Positions 27,370-36,087 of a stretch of DNA of 64,000 bases are shown here, piece after piece (the stretch's first letter is position 1; the number at the start of each line of letters is the position of its first letter). The notes beneath the pieces were generated by a model that ran no database searches, was not told the DNA's origin, and was given only the letters and a program-made list of their open reading frames with translations. The position numbers and the translations under genes are program-made. The stretch is from the NCBI RefSeq assembly GCF_000316685.1, contig NC_019680.1:2543501-2607500 (forward strand). The letters run 5' to 3'. Origin of the DNA: Synechococcus sp. PCC 6312. Its GTDB lineage: Bacteria; Cyanobacteriota; Cyanobacteriia; Thermosynechococcales; Thermosynechococcaceae.

Positions 27370-27867
27370 GAATTACACCTCAAAAAATTAGAATTGGGCC
27401 ACAAAGGCAGACTGGTTATGCCAGGACGGATGTATTATCCCATCTCTTGGTTAAGATTTGTTTCAACTTGGCCTGAATACTGTTTTTAAGTTCCTTGTTC
27501 TGGATTTAGGAGTTTTATTTTTGCAAGATATTAGATAGAAGGTGGTACCAAATAAAAGACTGCTCTAAACTTTGTGGTAATGATTCTGGGGGCTAGATTT
27601 AGCACTCTGATGCGATCAATTTTTGCCAATTCGCTTGCTCTGTGGATGTGATCTTCTCAATTGCCCTATCTAAATCGCTTCCAATCAGAGGCTTAACCGG
27701 TTTCTGCATTAGATAAATCAGACCCAGAATCGTGATGTTCTGCTGCAAAGCCTCTGCTCACAACCCAACTAAATTCAGCAATGAGACTATAACGTGCGAA
27801 GCAAGATTAGCTCTGGGAGTAATTCATTAATGCCGACACACTATTCCTGTCGCAGATTTGTTACATC
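27370..27867. other. Intergenic region left of the ECF42 operon
   Basis: About 500 bases without an intact gene. It contains the promoter of the HAD gene on one side and a possible 50-codon gene remnant (27599-27757, listed separately). The rest shows no repeat or RNA structure by eye. Confidence 0.4.
27599..27757 (-). pseudogene. Possible C-terminal gene remnant
   Basis: The minus strand stays open for ~52 codons, reading QQNITILGLIYLMQKPVKPL and then DRAIEKITSTEQANWQKLIA before a TAA at 27599-27601; an in-frame TGA bounds it upstream. The sequence has protein-like composition but no start codon with a ribosome site and no recognised family. It lies just beyond the imported sigma-factor operon, so it may be a fragment carried in with it. 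Confidence 0.25.
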
Positions 27868-29100
27868 TCAAGCATCCGATCCAAAAGACTGAGCCAGAAG
27901 GAACTCGCGTATAGCCGAGTTTTCTGTCAAACCGATCGCCCTCGAATAGGCTTGTTGAGCGGCAGATTGATGCCCTAACCGCCTGAGTAAGTGAGCTTTT
28001 AGAGCCCAATAGGGTTGGTAATTCTTCACGCCTTCGGGAGGGAGTGTTTCGAGTAGTTGTAAGCCACGGTCTAATCCTTGCGTTTCGACAATTGCCGCAG
28101 CATGGCTCACCAATGCCCCTAGAGTCGGTGAAAGCTGAATCAACCCCTCATATAACAATGCCAATGCATGCCAATCAATTTGCTGAGTAACGATCCGTTG
28201 AGCGTGGATGGATTGAATGGCCGCTTCAAGCTGAAAGCGTCCTAATTCCTTAAACGTGGCCGCATGAGACAATTCCCGCTCGGCTTCAGCAATCATCGGC
28301 TGTGACCAGAGGGTCAGATCCTGCTCTAACAGCGGCACATAGCCACCCCAATCATCGCAACGAGCTTCACGGCGGGCTTCGCAGTAGAGCATTAATGCCA
28401 GCAGTCCTCGTGCTTCTGGTTCTGTCGGCATGAGTTGAACACATAGACGCGCTAACCAAATTGCTTCTGTAGTGAGTCCCCTGAATCCTGGATCGCTGCC
28501 AGCCACCGTCTCCCACCCCGTCGTGTAGGCGGCATAAATGGCTTCGAGCACCGCAGACAACCGCAACGGTAATTCCTCTGTTGTAGGCAATTCAAAGCCA
28601 ATGCCCGCATCTCGAATTTTTGCCTTTGCCCGTACCAGTCGCTGCCCCATTGTAGTGGGTGCTACCAAAAAAGCTGAGGCAATCTGAGCCGCATTTAGAC
28701 CAAGAACCGTTTGCAGCATCAAAGGCGTATGGAGCGATGCATCAATAGCAGGGTGGGCACAGACAAAGAGTAATTTCAGACGATTATCCGGGAAGGCAAC
28801 ATCTTCTAGAACACGGACAGATTGGTCTTCCAGCCCTGATTCTGCCAAAACATGGAGGACGCGATTTTGAACTTGGCTGCGCCGCGCGGTATCAATCAAT
28901 CGATTCCGCGCCGTTACGAGCAGCCATGCTTCAGGATTTTCAGGGATGTTGCTCTCTGACCAGGTTTTTAAGGCAGCCAGAAAAGCGTCGCCAAGGGCAT
29001 CTTCTGCCGCCCCAATGTCCTGGGATCGCGCTGCCAAATAGGCAACAAGACGACCATAGGAATTGCGTGCGGCTAATTCTGCTGCTTGACGTGCATCCAT
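27868..29100 (-). CDS. ECF42-type RNA polymerase sigma factor with C-terminal extension
   Basis: 410 residues. Sigma region 2 occupies ~5-80 (SYGRLVAYLAARSQDIGAAE, then FLAALKTWSESNIPENPEAW and TARNRLIDTARRSQ), region 4 ~125-175 (LGLNAAQIASAFLVAPTTMG, QRLVRAKAKIRDAG). A long helical, TPR-like C-terminal domain (DUF6596 type) continues to the end with LPPEGVKNYQPYWALKAHLL. This architecture defines the ECF42 group, whose genes typically sit beside YCII/DGPF proteins, as here; no anti-sigma factor is expected and the extension is thought to control activity. Start ATG at 29098-29100, 8 bp after the GST gene. Confidence 0.93.
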   Translation of the reverse strand: MDARQAAELAARNSYGRLVAYLAARSQDIGAAEDALGDAFLAALKTWSESNIPENPEAWLLVTARNRLIDTARRSQVQNRVLHVLAESGLEDQSVRVLEDVAFPDNRLKLLFVCAHPAIDASLHTPLMLQTVLGLNAAQIASAFLVAPTTMGQRLVRAKAKIRDAGIGFELPTTEELPLRLSAVLEAIYAAYTTGWETVAGSDPGFRGLTTEAIWLARLCVQLMPTEPEARGLLALMLYCEARREARCDDWGGYVPLLEQDLTLWSQPMIAEAERELSHAATFKELGRFQLEAAIQSIHAQRIVTQQIDWHALALLYEGLIQLSPTLGALVSHAAAIVETQGLDRGLQLLETLPPEGVKNYQPYWALKAHLLRRLGHQSAAQQAYSRAIGLTENSAIREFLLAQSFGSDA

Positions 29101-29108
29101 CCGTTTTA

Positions 29109-29726
29109 TTAGCCTCCCGGTGCGGTTTTTTCCCAGGCGGGTAACTGCTCAATGCGAGTATACCAACTGCGAATGTGAGGATAATTCTCTAAAGGAAAGC
29201 GACCTGGTATGGCATAGGTTAAATCACTGGCCACCGAAAAGTCAGCCAAGGTCAGGCTATCGTTCACTAAGAATTTGCGTTCTGCCAGATGAGCATTCAG
29301 TGCGATCGCCGCTTTGTGGAATGGCTCTGTTGCCTGTTCAATCACATGGGGATCAGGATCGCCCAGTTGCAGCAGGGGTTTGACAAAGTTCTCATATTGC
29401 AACGGCTGACAGACGGGATACCAGTGAGCCAGTTGCCAGCTTTGCCAACGCATGATATCTGCACGGCTCCTCCAATCCCCAGGCCAAAGCGTGTTCGGGA
29501 GCAGACTCGCCAGGTATTGCATGATCGCGGTCGATTCCCAGAGGATAAAGTCACCATCTTGTAAAACCGGAGTCCGCCCCGTAGGATTTAATCCGAGAAA
29601 TTCTGATGTGCGCTGTTCGCCTTTCTCCAAATTCACTAACTGAAGTTCCAGGGGAAGTTCTAGATAAATGGCGACGGCATGAACTTTGCGCGTGTTGGGA
29701 GAGGGGGGAAAGTAATATAATTTCAT
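29109..29726 (-). CDS. Glutathione S-transferase family protein
   Basis: 205 residues. The thioredoxin-like N-terminal domain reads KLYYFPPSPNTRKVHAVAIY, with GLNPTGRTPVLQDGDFILWE and STAIMQYLA for the glutathione site; the helical C-terminal domain includes FLVNDSLTLADFSVASDL. A Ser or Tyr near residue 8-11 is the likely catalytic residue. Middle gene of the YCII-GST-ECF42 operon, with gaps of 16 and 8 bp. It contains the HIP1 octamer GCGATCGC (about 29304), which is rare in the rest of the window, consistent with transfer from another cyanobacterium. Confidence 0.9.
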   Translation of the reverse strand: MKLYYFPPSPNTRKVHAVAIYLELPLELQLVNLEKGEQRTSEFLGLNPTGRTPVLQDGDFILWESTAIMQYLASLLPNTLWPGDWRSRADIMRWQSWQLAHWYPVCQPLQYENFVKPLLQLGDPDPHVIEQATEPFHKAAIALNAHLAERKFLVNDSLTLADFSVASDLTYAIPGRFPLENYPHIRSWYTRIEQLPAWEKTAPGG

Positions 29727-29742
29727 TGGAGTTTTCCTGGCA

Positions 29743-30081
29743 CTAATTCATGGGCAATAAAGGACGGACTTCCACAGCGCAGTTGCTCGCGGCGGGACAG
29801 CGGGCGGCCCAATTCAATGCGGCATCTAGATCAGTCACATCGATAATAAAGAAGCCGCCGAGTTGCTCCTTGGTATCGGCATAAGGGCCATCTTGCACAT
29901 TCCGTTGTCCGTTTTGGAGACGAACGGTTGTACCTGTGTGACTGGGGTGGAGTGCTGCCCCTCCGACCATGACCCCTGCTGCGGCAAGAGCTTGCGAATA
30001 GGCATTGTAAGCAGGCATGTGCATTTCGCGATTGGCGACATCTTGCTCGGTCTCGTAAACCAAAATGGCATATTTCATCAT
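29743..30081 (-). CDS. YCII/DGPF-domain protein
   Basis: 112 residues of the YCII-related family: MKYAILVYETEQDVANREMH at the start, then a central DGPYADTKEQLGGFFIIDVT, the DGPF/DGPYADTKE signature, and a final AARCPAASNCAVEVRPLLPM. These proteins are small dimeric alpha/beta barrels whose genes accompany ECF42 sigma factors; they are probably the main targets or partners of the sigma factor. First gene of the operon; start ATG codons at 30081 and 30078 are both possible. Confidence 0.92.
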   Translation of the reverse strand: MMKYAILVYETEQDVANREMHMPAYNAYSQALAAAGVMVGGAALHPSHTGTTVRLQNGQRNVQDGPYADTKEQLGGFFIIDVTDLDAALNWAARCPAASNCAVEVRPLLPMN

Positions 30082-30649
30082 TAAATCCGTCTTGGGTTGA
30101 CTGATCGCACAGAGGTTTTCTATGCGCTCTATCTCTATAACGGATGAAGCCTAGCCATTTCGACAGGAATCAAGATTTTGTGGGCCGATTGATTTTTGAT
30201 TAGATTGCCGCTTGGCCGGGGATGATGTTCAACTTACCGATTTTCGAGCAAGATGACTTTCCCAATCGCTGGACATTGATAACTCTTGTCATCCACCGAT
30301 CCTATTTAGCTGCTCCGGTGCATCGTGGTGGTTAGATAGATCACCGTAGTTTGGTTTCATGCACTTTCCCTTTACCGAGCGCTTCTGAAGTTCTAGCTTG
30401 GACACTACTGATCGAAATAGCTTAATCTCAGACCAGGCATAGTTTTCAGATTTTTAGAGATGTCTTGTGTACTAAAATACTACGGACAGGTAATTCTAAA
30501 TAATTGCATTCGATTCAGGGATAAATTTAAGGCTGCAAAAGTTTCATCAATCGACGTGAAAGAGAACCTTCTTTATCTTGATGTAAAGCTTTACTGCCTT
30601 ATGTTTTAAACTGGGCTACTGTAGCTTCGTGTTTCTAAGGTAGGAAGAC
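30082..30649. other. Intergenic region upstream of the ECF42 operon
   Basis: About 570 bases without a gene. It must include the promoter of the YCII-GST-sigma operon near its left end and the 3' flank of the peroxiredoxin gene at its right end. All three reading frames on both strands are broken by stops and no repeat or RNA was recognised. Confidence 0.4.
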
Positions 30650-31198
30650 TCAGGTGCTCTGTAACTCATCTAAGCGAGCTAAGACTTCCCGACTATGACT
30701 GGCGGGGTGAACATCCACAAACCGATTTCGCAAAATACCTTGGGGATCAATTAAAAAGCTATGACGCAGAGACACAAACCCCAGCCACGATCCATAGGCC
30801 TTGCTCACTTTGCCATCCGCATCGGACAAGAGCGGAAATTTCAAACCTTCGGAATCACAAAACTCGGCGTGGGAATCTACTGAATCTGCACTTACCCCAA
30901 TAATTGCCGTATTCCGGGTTTGATATTCCGCCAAATCCTTTTGAAAGCGTTGGGCTTCTAGGGTGCAGCCGGATGTAAAGTCTTTGGGATAGAAGTAGAG
31001 CAACACCCATTGTCCCCGAAGGTCTGCTAGAGAAATCTCCCCATCACCAGTGTTGGTCGGTAAGGTGAAGGTGGGCGCAGGTTGATCCAACTCTGGGAGT
31101 TTGCCGCCGAGGGCATAGGCTGTTTGATTCCAGGCCAAGAAACTCCAGGCCAAAACTACCCCAAGCAAACCCATAATCCACTGGCGGCGCGTTGGCAT
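30650..31198 (-). CDS. Peroxiredoxin, PrxQ/BCP type, exported
   Basis: Thiol peroxidase of about 182 residues. Residues 1-30 form a signal peptide (MPTRRQWIMGLLGVVLAWSF, cleavage near TAYA), so it acts in the lumen or periplasm. Mature protein: PAPTFTLPTNTGDGEISLAD, then FYPKDFTSGCTLEAQRFQKD with the peroxidatic Cys, and GVSADSVDSHAEFCDSEGLK. The second Cys usually five residues after the first (CTxEAC) is replaced by Gln; another Cys lies in AEFCDSEG. The ATG at 31198 is chosen because a GGGAG site lies 8 bases upstream; ATG 31204 is too close to it. Confidence 0.88.
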   Translation of the reverse strand: MPTRRQWIMGLLGVVLAWSFLAWNQTAYALGGKLPELDQPAPTFTLPTNTGDGEISLADLRGQWVLLYFYPKDFTSGCTLEAQRFQKDLAEYQTRNTAIIGVSADSVDSHAEFCDSEGLKFPLLSDADGKVSKAYGSWLGFVSLRHSFLIDPQGILRNRFVDVHPASHSREVLARLDELQST

Positions 31199-31357
31199 GA
31201 TCATTACTCCCACAAAACCCTGATTAACATAAGCCTCTTTTGTTATAGCAAGATCACTCCATCCCGGGCAGGGGCCTGGACAATGGCAACTACTAGGCAA
31301 AACTCAGTAATTTAGCTAGTCTGGAAGAGATGCTCCTCATTGCAAGGAATCGTTGGT

Positions 31358-32152
31358 ATGGGACTTTTTGATCGAATTAGCAAAGTCTTCAGTTCTAATA
31401 TCAATGCGATGGTCAGTGCGGCTGAAGACCCAGAAAAAATGCTGGAACAAGCCTTGATTGACATGAATGAAGATTTGGTGAGTTTACGCCAGGCCGTTGC
31501 CCAAGCTATCGCCTCCCAAAAACGCTTAGAGCAGCAGTACAACACCAATCAACAACAAGCCAGTGAATGGGAACGCCGGGCCAAGCTGGCTCTCACGAAA
31601 GGGGATGAAGCCCTCGCTTTAGAAGCCTTGAACCGGAAGAAAACAAACACCGAAACTGCCTTAGCCCTGAAAGCCCAACTCGAGCAATCTGCTGCCCAAG
31701 TCTCAACCCTTAAGAAAAACATGACAGCCTTGGAGGGTAAGATTTCCGAAGCGAAGACCAAGAAAGATATGTTGATTGCCCGCGCTCGTGCTGCCAAGGC
31801 CAGCGAGCAAATCCAGAAGGTGGTTGGTAATATTAACACCAGTAGTTCTGCTGCCTTGTTTGAGCGGATGGAAAATAAGGTTTTAGAACAAGAAGCCCGC
31901 TCAGAAGCTATTGCTGAACTCAGTGGTAGTGCTCTGGAAAGCCAGTTTGCCCAACTTGAAAGTGGCGATGTCAACGAAGAATTAGAAGAACTGAAACGGC
32001 AGATATCTGGTACACCATCAACGACTGGGGCTTTACCCTCTGCGAGTTCGCCATTTCCTGTAGATGCTTCTTCCTCTCAAGCCTCGTATCAATCTACGGC
32101 TCCCAGCGACCCAGATATTGATGAAATCAGAAGAGCACTAGAAAAAAATTAG
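31358..32152 (+). CDS. vipp1: VIPP1/IM30 membrane-remodelling protein (PspA family)
   Basis: ESCRT-III-like protein needed for thylakoid biogenesis and membrane stress protection. About 264 residues from the ATG at 31358 (MGLFDRISKVFSSNINAMVS), the invariant amphipathic helix 0. Long coiled-coil helices follow (DPEKMLEQALIDMNEDLVSL, KALALEA-type repeats, EGKISEAKTKKDMLIARARA), then the linker with Ser/Pro-rich residues and a final helix DPDIDEIRRALEKN. The C-terminal extension beyond the PspA core is the feature separating VIPP1 from PspA. An in-frame upstream start at 31340 is less likely. Confidence 0.93.
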   Translation: MGLFDRISKVFSSNINAMVSAAEDPEKMLEQALIDMNEDLVSLRQAVAQAIASQKRLEQQYNTNQQQASEWERRAKLALTKGDEALALEALNRKKTNTETALALKAQLEQSAAQVSTLKKNMTALEGKISEAKTKKDMLIARARAAKASEQIQKVVGNINTSSSAALFERMENKVLEQEARSEAIAELSGSALESQFAQLESGDVNEELEELKRQISGTPSTTGALPSASSPFPVDASSSQASYQSTAPSDPDIDEIRRALEKN

Positions 32153-32187
32153 CATCTACTAGCAAGATTCCAGGACAAGTCTCTTAT

Positions 32188-32252
32188 TTATCGAAAATTT
32201 TGGGTTTAAAACCTCGTCTTGTTAGGCACACAAGCTATAGGATGGCGGAGTG
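32188..32252. repeat. Interspersed repeat (copy B)
   Basis: About 65 bases that match 13983-14043 in reverse orientation (shared ATCCTATAG, TGTGCCTAACA, and a palindromic centre GGTTTTAAACC in place of GGGG-CCCC). It lies ~100 bp from an IS200-like transposase relic, so it may be the conserved end of that element. Confidence 0.6.
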
Positions 32253-32352
32253 CCAACTTGTGAGTGAACCCTCGCCTCCACAAGCTGAGGAGGTATTGGT
32301 ATCAAGAAATGCTCAGTTGCCGATCTTGATGTAACTACATATATTCTTGTCC

Positions 32353-32475
32353 TTAATTTTTAACATAGTTGGCAATCATTCTCTCATCACCATATTTATA
32401 AACTGTACTGGCAAAATATCCATCACTGGAAAACTCTCCTCTCCAGAACTGATGTTTGATCTGGGGGCATCCCTA
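32353..32475 (-). pseudogene. IS200-like transposase (TnpA) C-terminal relic
   Basis: The minus strand reads GCPQIKHQFWRGEFSSDGYF followed by ASTVYKYGDERMIANYVKN and a stop at 32353-32355. This is the C-terminal signature of IS200/REP-associated Y1 transposases (FW-SDGYF-ATVG---VI-YV). An in-frame TAG precedes it, and the upstream part, with the HUH motif and catalytic Tyr, is not present in any continuous frame. It is a dead fragment. The plus-strand ORF at the same place is its shadow. Confidence 0.75.
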
Positions 32476-32605
32476 TCCTGCCTTGATAAAGTAACGCCAT
32501 ATTTACGCAACTACTCTATGAAATCTATAAAAAAGAACTGAAGAGAGAGTCTCCAGTCCTGCATTGATCTTCTTTGGAATGTTTAAGAAATTCAGAAGAG
32601 TAAAC

Positions 32606-34468
32606 CTAAAATTGGAACGTTGTCCGTACCACTCCTAGGACAATCGGAGCATTAGCCGAGTTGTTGTTGGGGTTGAAGATACTAATGATTCCAGGGGATA
32701 GAGAAATATTCCTACTCAACTGAAAGCGGTAGAAACCTTCCAAGTGATAGGTATTGAATGGGGTAATATTTGGGTTTCCAGCAGGAGTGAAGTTAGTGCT
32801 AATGGTTTGGGGAGGTTGCCCAAAGATCAAACCAGCCACATCACCCTTCTGCCATAAGTCAGGTGCAGCAGCCGTGATTGCCCAGTTTAGCAGTGAAGCA
32901 CTCCGTCCAACTTGAGCCGGAGTTCCTTGGGTTTGGTTGACGCTAGAATAACCCACCCAACCTGAAAGGGTAAATTGCGGAATCACTAAATAGGTAAATT
33001 GAAACCCAAAGTTATCTGAAGCAACGTTCCCCACGCCGCCACTCAGGCCAGCAGAGCCAGTGGGGTTGTTTGCAGCTCCATTATAACCAGATGTTCCGGT
33101 ACCACCGCTGGGGTCAACACCAAAGGCCCGGACGTAGGTTACCCCCAGAGCAAGACTTTTAACTGGACGAACATTAAACTGCGCTAAGGCACTGTAGGAA
33201 TCCCCAATAAAACCACCAGGCGGGGATGGGTTCCCAGGGCTACGATCAAACGTTACGGGGCCTGAAGCGGTGTTAGTTCCACCCCCTAAGTAGCCAAGGG
33301 TAAAGTCAACGCTGGTGCCGGCTTGTTTGTTCTCAGCAAACTTGTAGTTGAAGGTCACACCTGCCGCACTGGTTCCATAAATCCGATAGATCGGATTAAA
33401 GCGTCCAAACCGAGATAGGGCACCCGTTTCCCCAGACGAGAAATAGGGGTTGAACGTAAAGGTGTTATCTTCCCACTGACCGGCATTGGCATCAGCGAAG
33501 ACTGTTAGGTTCTTAATCGGGGAGAACCGATAGAATAATTTCTGCAATTGGAAAGCATTTTGGCTATCCCCGTCATAGGCTAACCGGCCTGCGTTAGTTC
33601 CAGTAATTGAGGAATAGTTGACAATGTTCCCCGCTTGTAAACGAATCCGCAGTAAGTCGGTTCCAGTAAAACTTGTGTCAAAGTTAAGACGAGTCCGGCT
33701 GCTGACAATCAAGTTATCGACAATGTTTGGGCCAGCAGTATTCACACCTCCAGGCCCAGGCGGGTTAGCCCGTTGTCCACTCAAGACATCAGAAGTATTA
33801 ATGACGATGTTACCCGCTAGCTTGGTTAATGTTGCGAATTGGGTTGCTTCTAGGTTGGTAGTCCGGGCTTCCAGGTTATTGACTCGACCTTTGATAACAG
33901 CTAACTCACTCGCAAATTCTTGAGCTAAGCGTTGGACGGCGGCCAAGTCTTCTTTGGTGGCAAATCGATCACTGATGACATCTAAGCAGGCATTGAGAGC
34001 CGCTGCGAGTTCAAACCGAGTTGCTGCCCGATTACCGCGAAAAGTGCCGTCAGGATAGCCCGCAATACAGCCATATTTTTCAACTAAGGAAGCTAAGGCT
34101 TGATAGGCCCAGTCGGTGGGGCTGACATCGGACAACTGGCTGACAGAAGTGACTTGGGGGATTGACTGCTGAGCGCGTGAGCCAATAGCTGATTGTGCTT
34201 GGGGTTGAGTTGATGAGGAAACAGGTGGCAATCCACCGGCTAATGGGTCGGCTTCCAAGGATGAGACTGAAGGGGCTGAACGCATTGCTGGCAGGCTTTG
34301 AGCCACATTAACCAGAGGCTGTGCTGGCAAGGTGGATAGACCGGAGTTTAATTCCCCAGAGGTTAGTTGTAACAAACTTGAATTAGATTGACTGCCGTAA
34401 GCACTGCTACCCACACTTAGGGCAAGAATTGGAGTTGTGGCTATTAGCTTCCACAAAATACGGGACAT
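32606..34468 (-). CDS. Outer-membrane porin with SLH domain (SomB/OprB type)
   Basis: About 620 residues. Signal peptide 1-25 (MSRILWKLIATTPILALSVG); Ser/Gln/Pro-rich region to ~100; one SLH domain ~105-165 (VSQLSDVSPTDWAYQALASL, GCIAGYPDGTFRGNRAATRF) for peptidoglycan-linked polysaccharide binding; a coiled-coil segment (ASELAVIKGRVNNLEARTTN); then a 16-strand-type OprB barrel ending in the C-terminal aromatic VRTTFQF. Family members form the major cyanobacterial porins, some used for iron or inorganic ion entry. The ATG at 34468 follows an AAGGAGAA site 8 bases upstream. Divergent from the sulfate operon, so it may serve its uptake, but this is inference. Confidence 0.92.
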   Translation of the reverse strand: MSRILWKLIATTPILALSVGSSAYGSQSNSSLLQLTSGELNSGLSTLPAQPLVNVAQSLPAMRSAPSVSSLEADPLAGGLPPVSSSTQPQAQSAIGSRAQQSIPQVTSVSQLSDVSPTDWAYQALASLVEKYGCIAGYPDGTFRGNRAATRFELAAALNACLDVISDRFATKEDLAAVQRLAQEFASELAVIKGRVNNLEARTTNLEATQFATLTKLAGNIVINTSDVLSGQRANPPGPGGVNTAGPNIVDNLIVSSRTRLNFDTSFTGTDLLRIRLQAGNIVNYSSITGTNAGRLAYDGDSQNAFQLQKLFYRFSPIKNLTVFADANAGQWEDNTFTFNPYFSSGETGALSRFGRFNPIYRIYGTSAAGVTFNYKFAENKQAGTSVDFTLGYLGGGTNTASGPVTFDRSPGNPSPPGGFIGDSYSALAQFNVRPVKSLALGVTYVRAFGVDPSGGTGTSGYNGAANNPTGSAGLSGGVGNVASDNFGFQFTYLVIPQFTLSGWVGYSSVNQTQGTPAQVGRSASLLNWAITAAAPDLWQKGDVAGLIFGQPPQTISTNFTPAGNPNITPFNTYHLEGFYRFQLSRNISLSPGIISIFNPNNNSANAPIVLGVVRTTFQF

Positions 34469-34863
34469 AAATTTCTCCTTGAAATTCCTCACACACAAAT
34501 CTCAAAACTCAGTCAGAGACATGATGCTCCGTAGAAATCCGGCTAAGCGCAACAGGGAAATACTGTTCATGAAACCGTAATACACCTAGAAAGGCGTTGG
34601 AACATGAATGATGCAAATAAGACCGGTATCTTGACTAAGTATGTGTACTATAAATGAGGAATTCAGATTTTGTCTAGGGCTGGCGCACTTTTTGTGATTA
34701 TTTACTCCGGTTTAAAAATCCTGAAAATACTTTTCTAGAATTCATAAAAAGAAAAAAATAGCTCTGGAGAGGCTTTAATCTCTTATATTTGTGGAGTTGA
34801 TCTATCTTCATAAGTACGGTAACTTGATAGACTATATTGACTTTGCAGTAGAGAGCCAGGCAA
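34469..34863. promoter_or_regulatory. Divergent promoter region between the porin and cysA
   Basis: About 395 bases, AT-rich, with no gene. It holds the porin ribosome site on the left and, on the right, the 7-mer TACGGTA at 34815-34821, 43 bp before the cysA ATG. The same 7-mer is one arm of the palindrome 40 bp before sbpA (36032-36048), so it is a candidate half-site for the sulfur regulator. No other structure was recognised. Confidence 0.45.
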
Positions 34864-35877
34864 ATGGGCATTCAGATTCAAAACGTGTCTAAGCAGTTTG
34901 GTAGCTTCCAGGCCCTCCATCAAGTTGACCTCGAAATTGGCAGTGGGTCGCTGGTGGCCTTATTGGGGCCATCGGGTTCGGGTAAGTCCACCCTGTTGCG
35001 GTTAATTGCCGGTTTGGAATCTCCCGATACGGGGCGGATTTTACTCACGGGCAAAGATGCAACCCATCAAAGTGTCCAGGATCGGAATATTGGGTTTGTG
35101 TTTCAGCATTATGCCCTGTTTAAACACATGAATGTCCGCAAAAATATTGCCTTTGGCCTGGAGCTAAAGAAAACTCCCAAAGCCAAGGTAGAAGCTCGTG
35201 TGGATGAATTACTGGAATTAGTTCAGTTGGGGGGGCTGGGGAATCGCTATCCGTCCCAACTTTCGGGGGGGCAACGGCAACGGGTGGCTTTGGCGCGGGC
35301 TTTAGCGGTTGAACCGGAAGTTTTACTGTTGGATGAACCCTTTGGGGCCTTGGATGCCAAAGTCCGTAAAGACCTCCGGGCCTGGTTGCGGCGGCTCCAT
35401 GATGAAGTTCATGTGACGACGGTTTTTGTCACCCATGACCAGGAAGAAGCCATGGAAGTTGCAGATGAAATTGTTGTCATGAATCATGGCAAGGTGGAGC
35501 AGGTGGGGTCGCCCCCGGAAATTTACGATAATCCGGCCAGTCCGTTTGTGATGAGCTTTATTGGCCCAGTGAATGTGGTCTCCAATGTAGCTGGCTTATT
35601 TCCCAAGCAAGATGCCCCGCCGGAGTCTGAGTTATTTTTGCGGCCCCATGACATTAAAATTTCTGCCTCACCCAATGGAACTACGGTACCCGCCAAAGTT
35701 GAGCGGATTATCCATCTCGGTTGGGAAGTTCAAGTGGAGTTAGGGCTAGACGATGGACAGGTGATTACGGCTCATTTATCGCGGGAATCCTACGACCAAC
35801 TCAATCTCACGCCCAAGCAACGGGTTCATATCTCCCCCAAAGGAGCAAAAACGTTCCCCCTCTTCTACTCGATCTGA
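34864..35877 (+). CDS. cysA: Sulfate/thiosulfate ABC transporter ATP-binding protein
   Basis: 337-residue ATPase that drives sulfate import. Walker A is [15 protein letters not shown], the Q-loop [18 protein letters not shown] signature [17 protein letters not shown], Walker [20 protein letters not shown] and switch His in [10 protein letters not shown]. The C-terminal TOBE-like part ([20 protein letters not shown]) fits the CysA group. Start is the ATG at 34864. First gene of a plus-strand sulfur operon: cysA, sbpA, cysT, cysW, sbpA2. Confidence 0.95.
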   Translation: MGIQIQNVSKQFGSFQALHQVDLEIGSGSLVALLGPSGSGKSTLLRLIAGLESPDTGRILLTGKDATHQSVQDRNIGFVFQHYALFKHMNVRKNIAFGLELKKTPKAKVEARVDELLELVQLGGLGNRYPSQLSGGQRQRVALARALAVEPEVLLLDEPFGALDAKVRKDLRAWLRRLHDEVHVTTVFVTHDQEEAMEVADEIVVMNHGKVEQVGSPPEIYDNPASPFVMSFIGPVNVVSNVAGLFPKQDAPPESELFLRPHDIKISASPNGTTVPAKVERIIHLGWEVQVELGLDDGQVITAHLSRESYDQLNLTPKQRVHISPKGAKTFPLFYSI

Positions 35878-36031
35878 GGCAATTTCCCCAGGATGGCTTG
35901 AGCTTCAACCTATGAGGATGATTGTGGGTCAGGTTATTTTGGACCGCCTCCTCATGGGGCTTAGATGTGACGTTTATTAACGTTTTTGAGATTTCTCAGA
36001 CCTGAGCTTGACAGGTATTGATTATTCTTTG

Positions 36032-36048
36032 TACCGTAATCTACGGTA
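36032..36048. promoter_or_regulatory. Palindromic operator candidate before sbpA
   Basis: TACCGTA-ATC-TACGGTA: perfect 7-bp arms around 3 bp, 40 bp before the sbpA ATG. A second perfect palindrome, AAATCTATAGATTT, follows directly at 36048-36061. The arm TACGGTA also occurs alone 43 bp before cysA. Likely a binding site for the sulfur-responsive Crp/Fnr regulator encoded at 40494-41075 or for another dimeric regulator; which one is not shown. Confidence 0.5.
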
Positions 36049-36087
36049 AATCTATAGATTTTTTAGACTTAATAAAAGGAGAGACAG

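Noticed and set aside
32347-32541. Plus-strand 64-codon ORF.
   Set aside because: It is antisense to the IS200-like transposase relic, whose conserved motif is on the minus strand.
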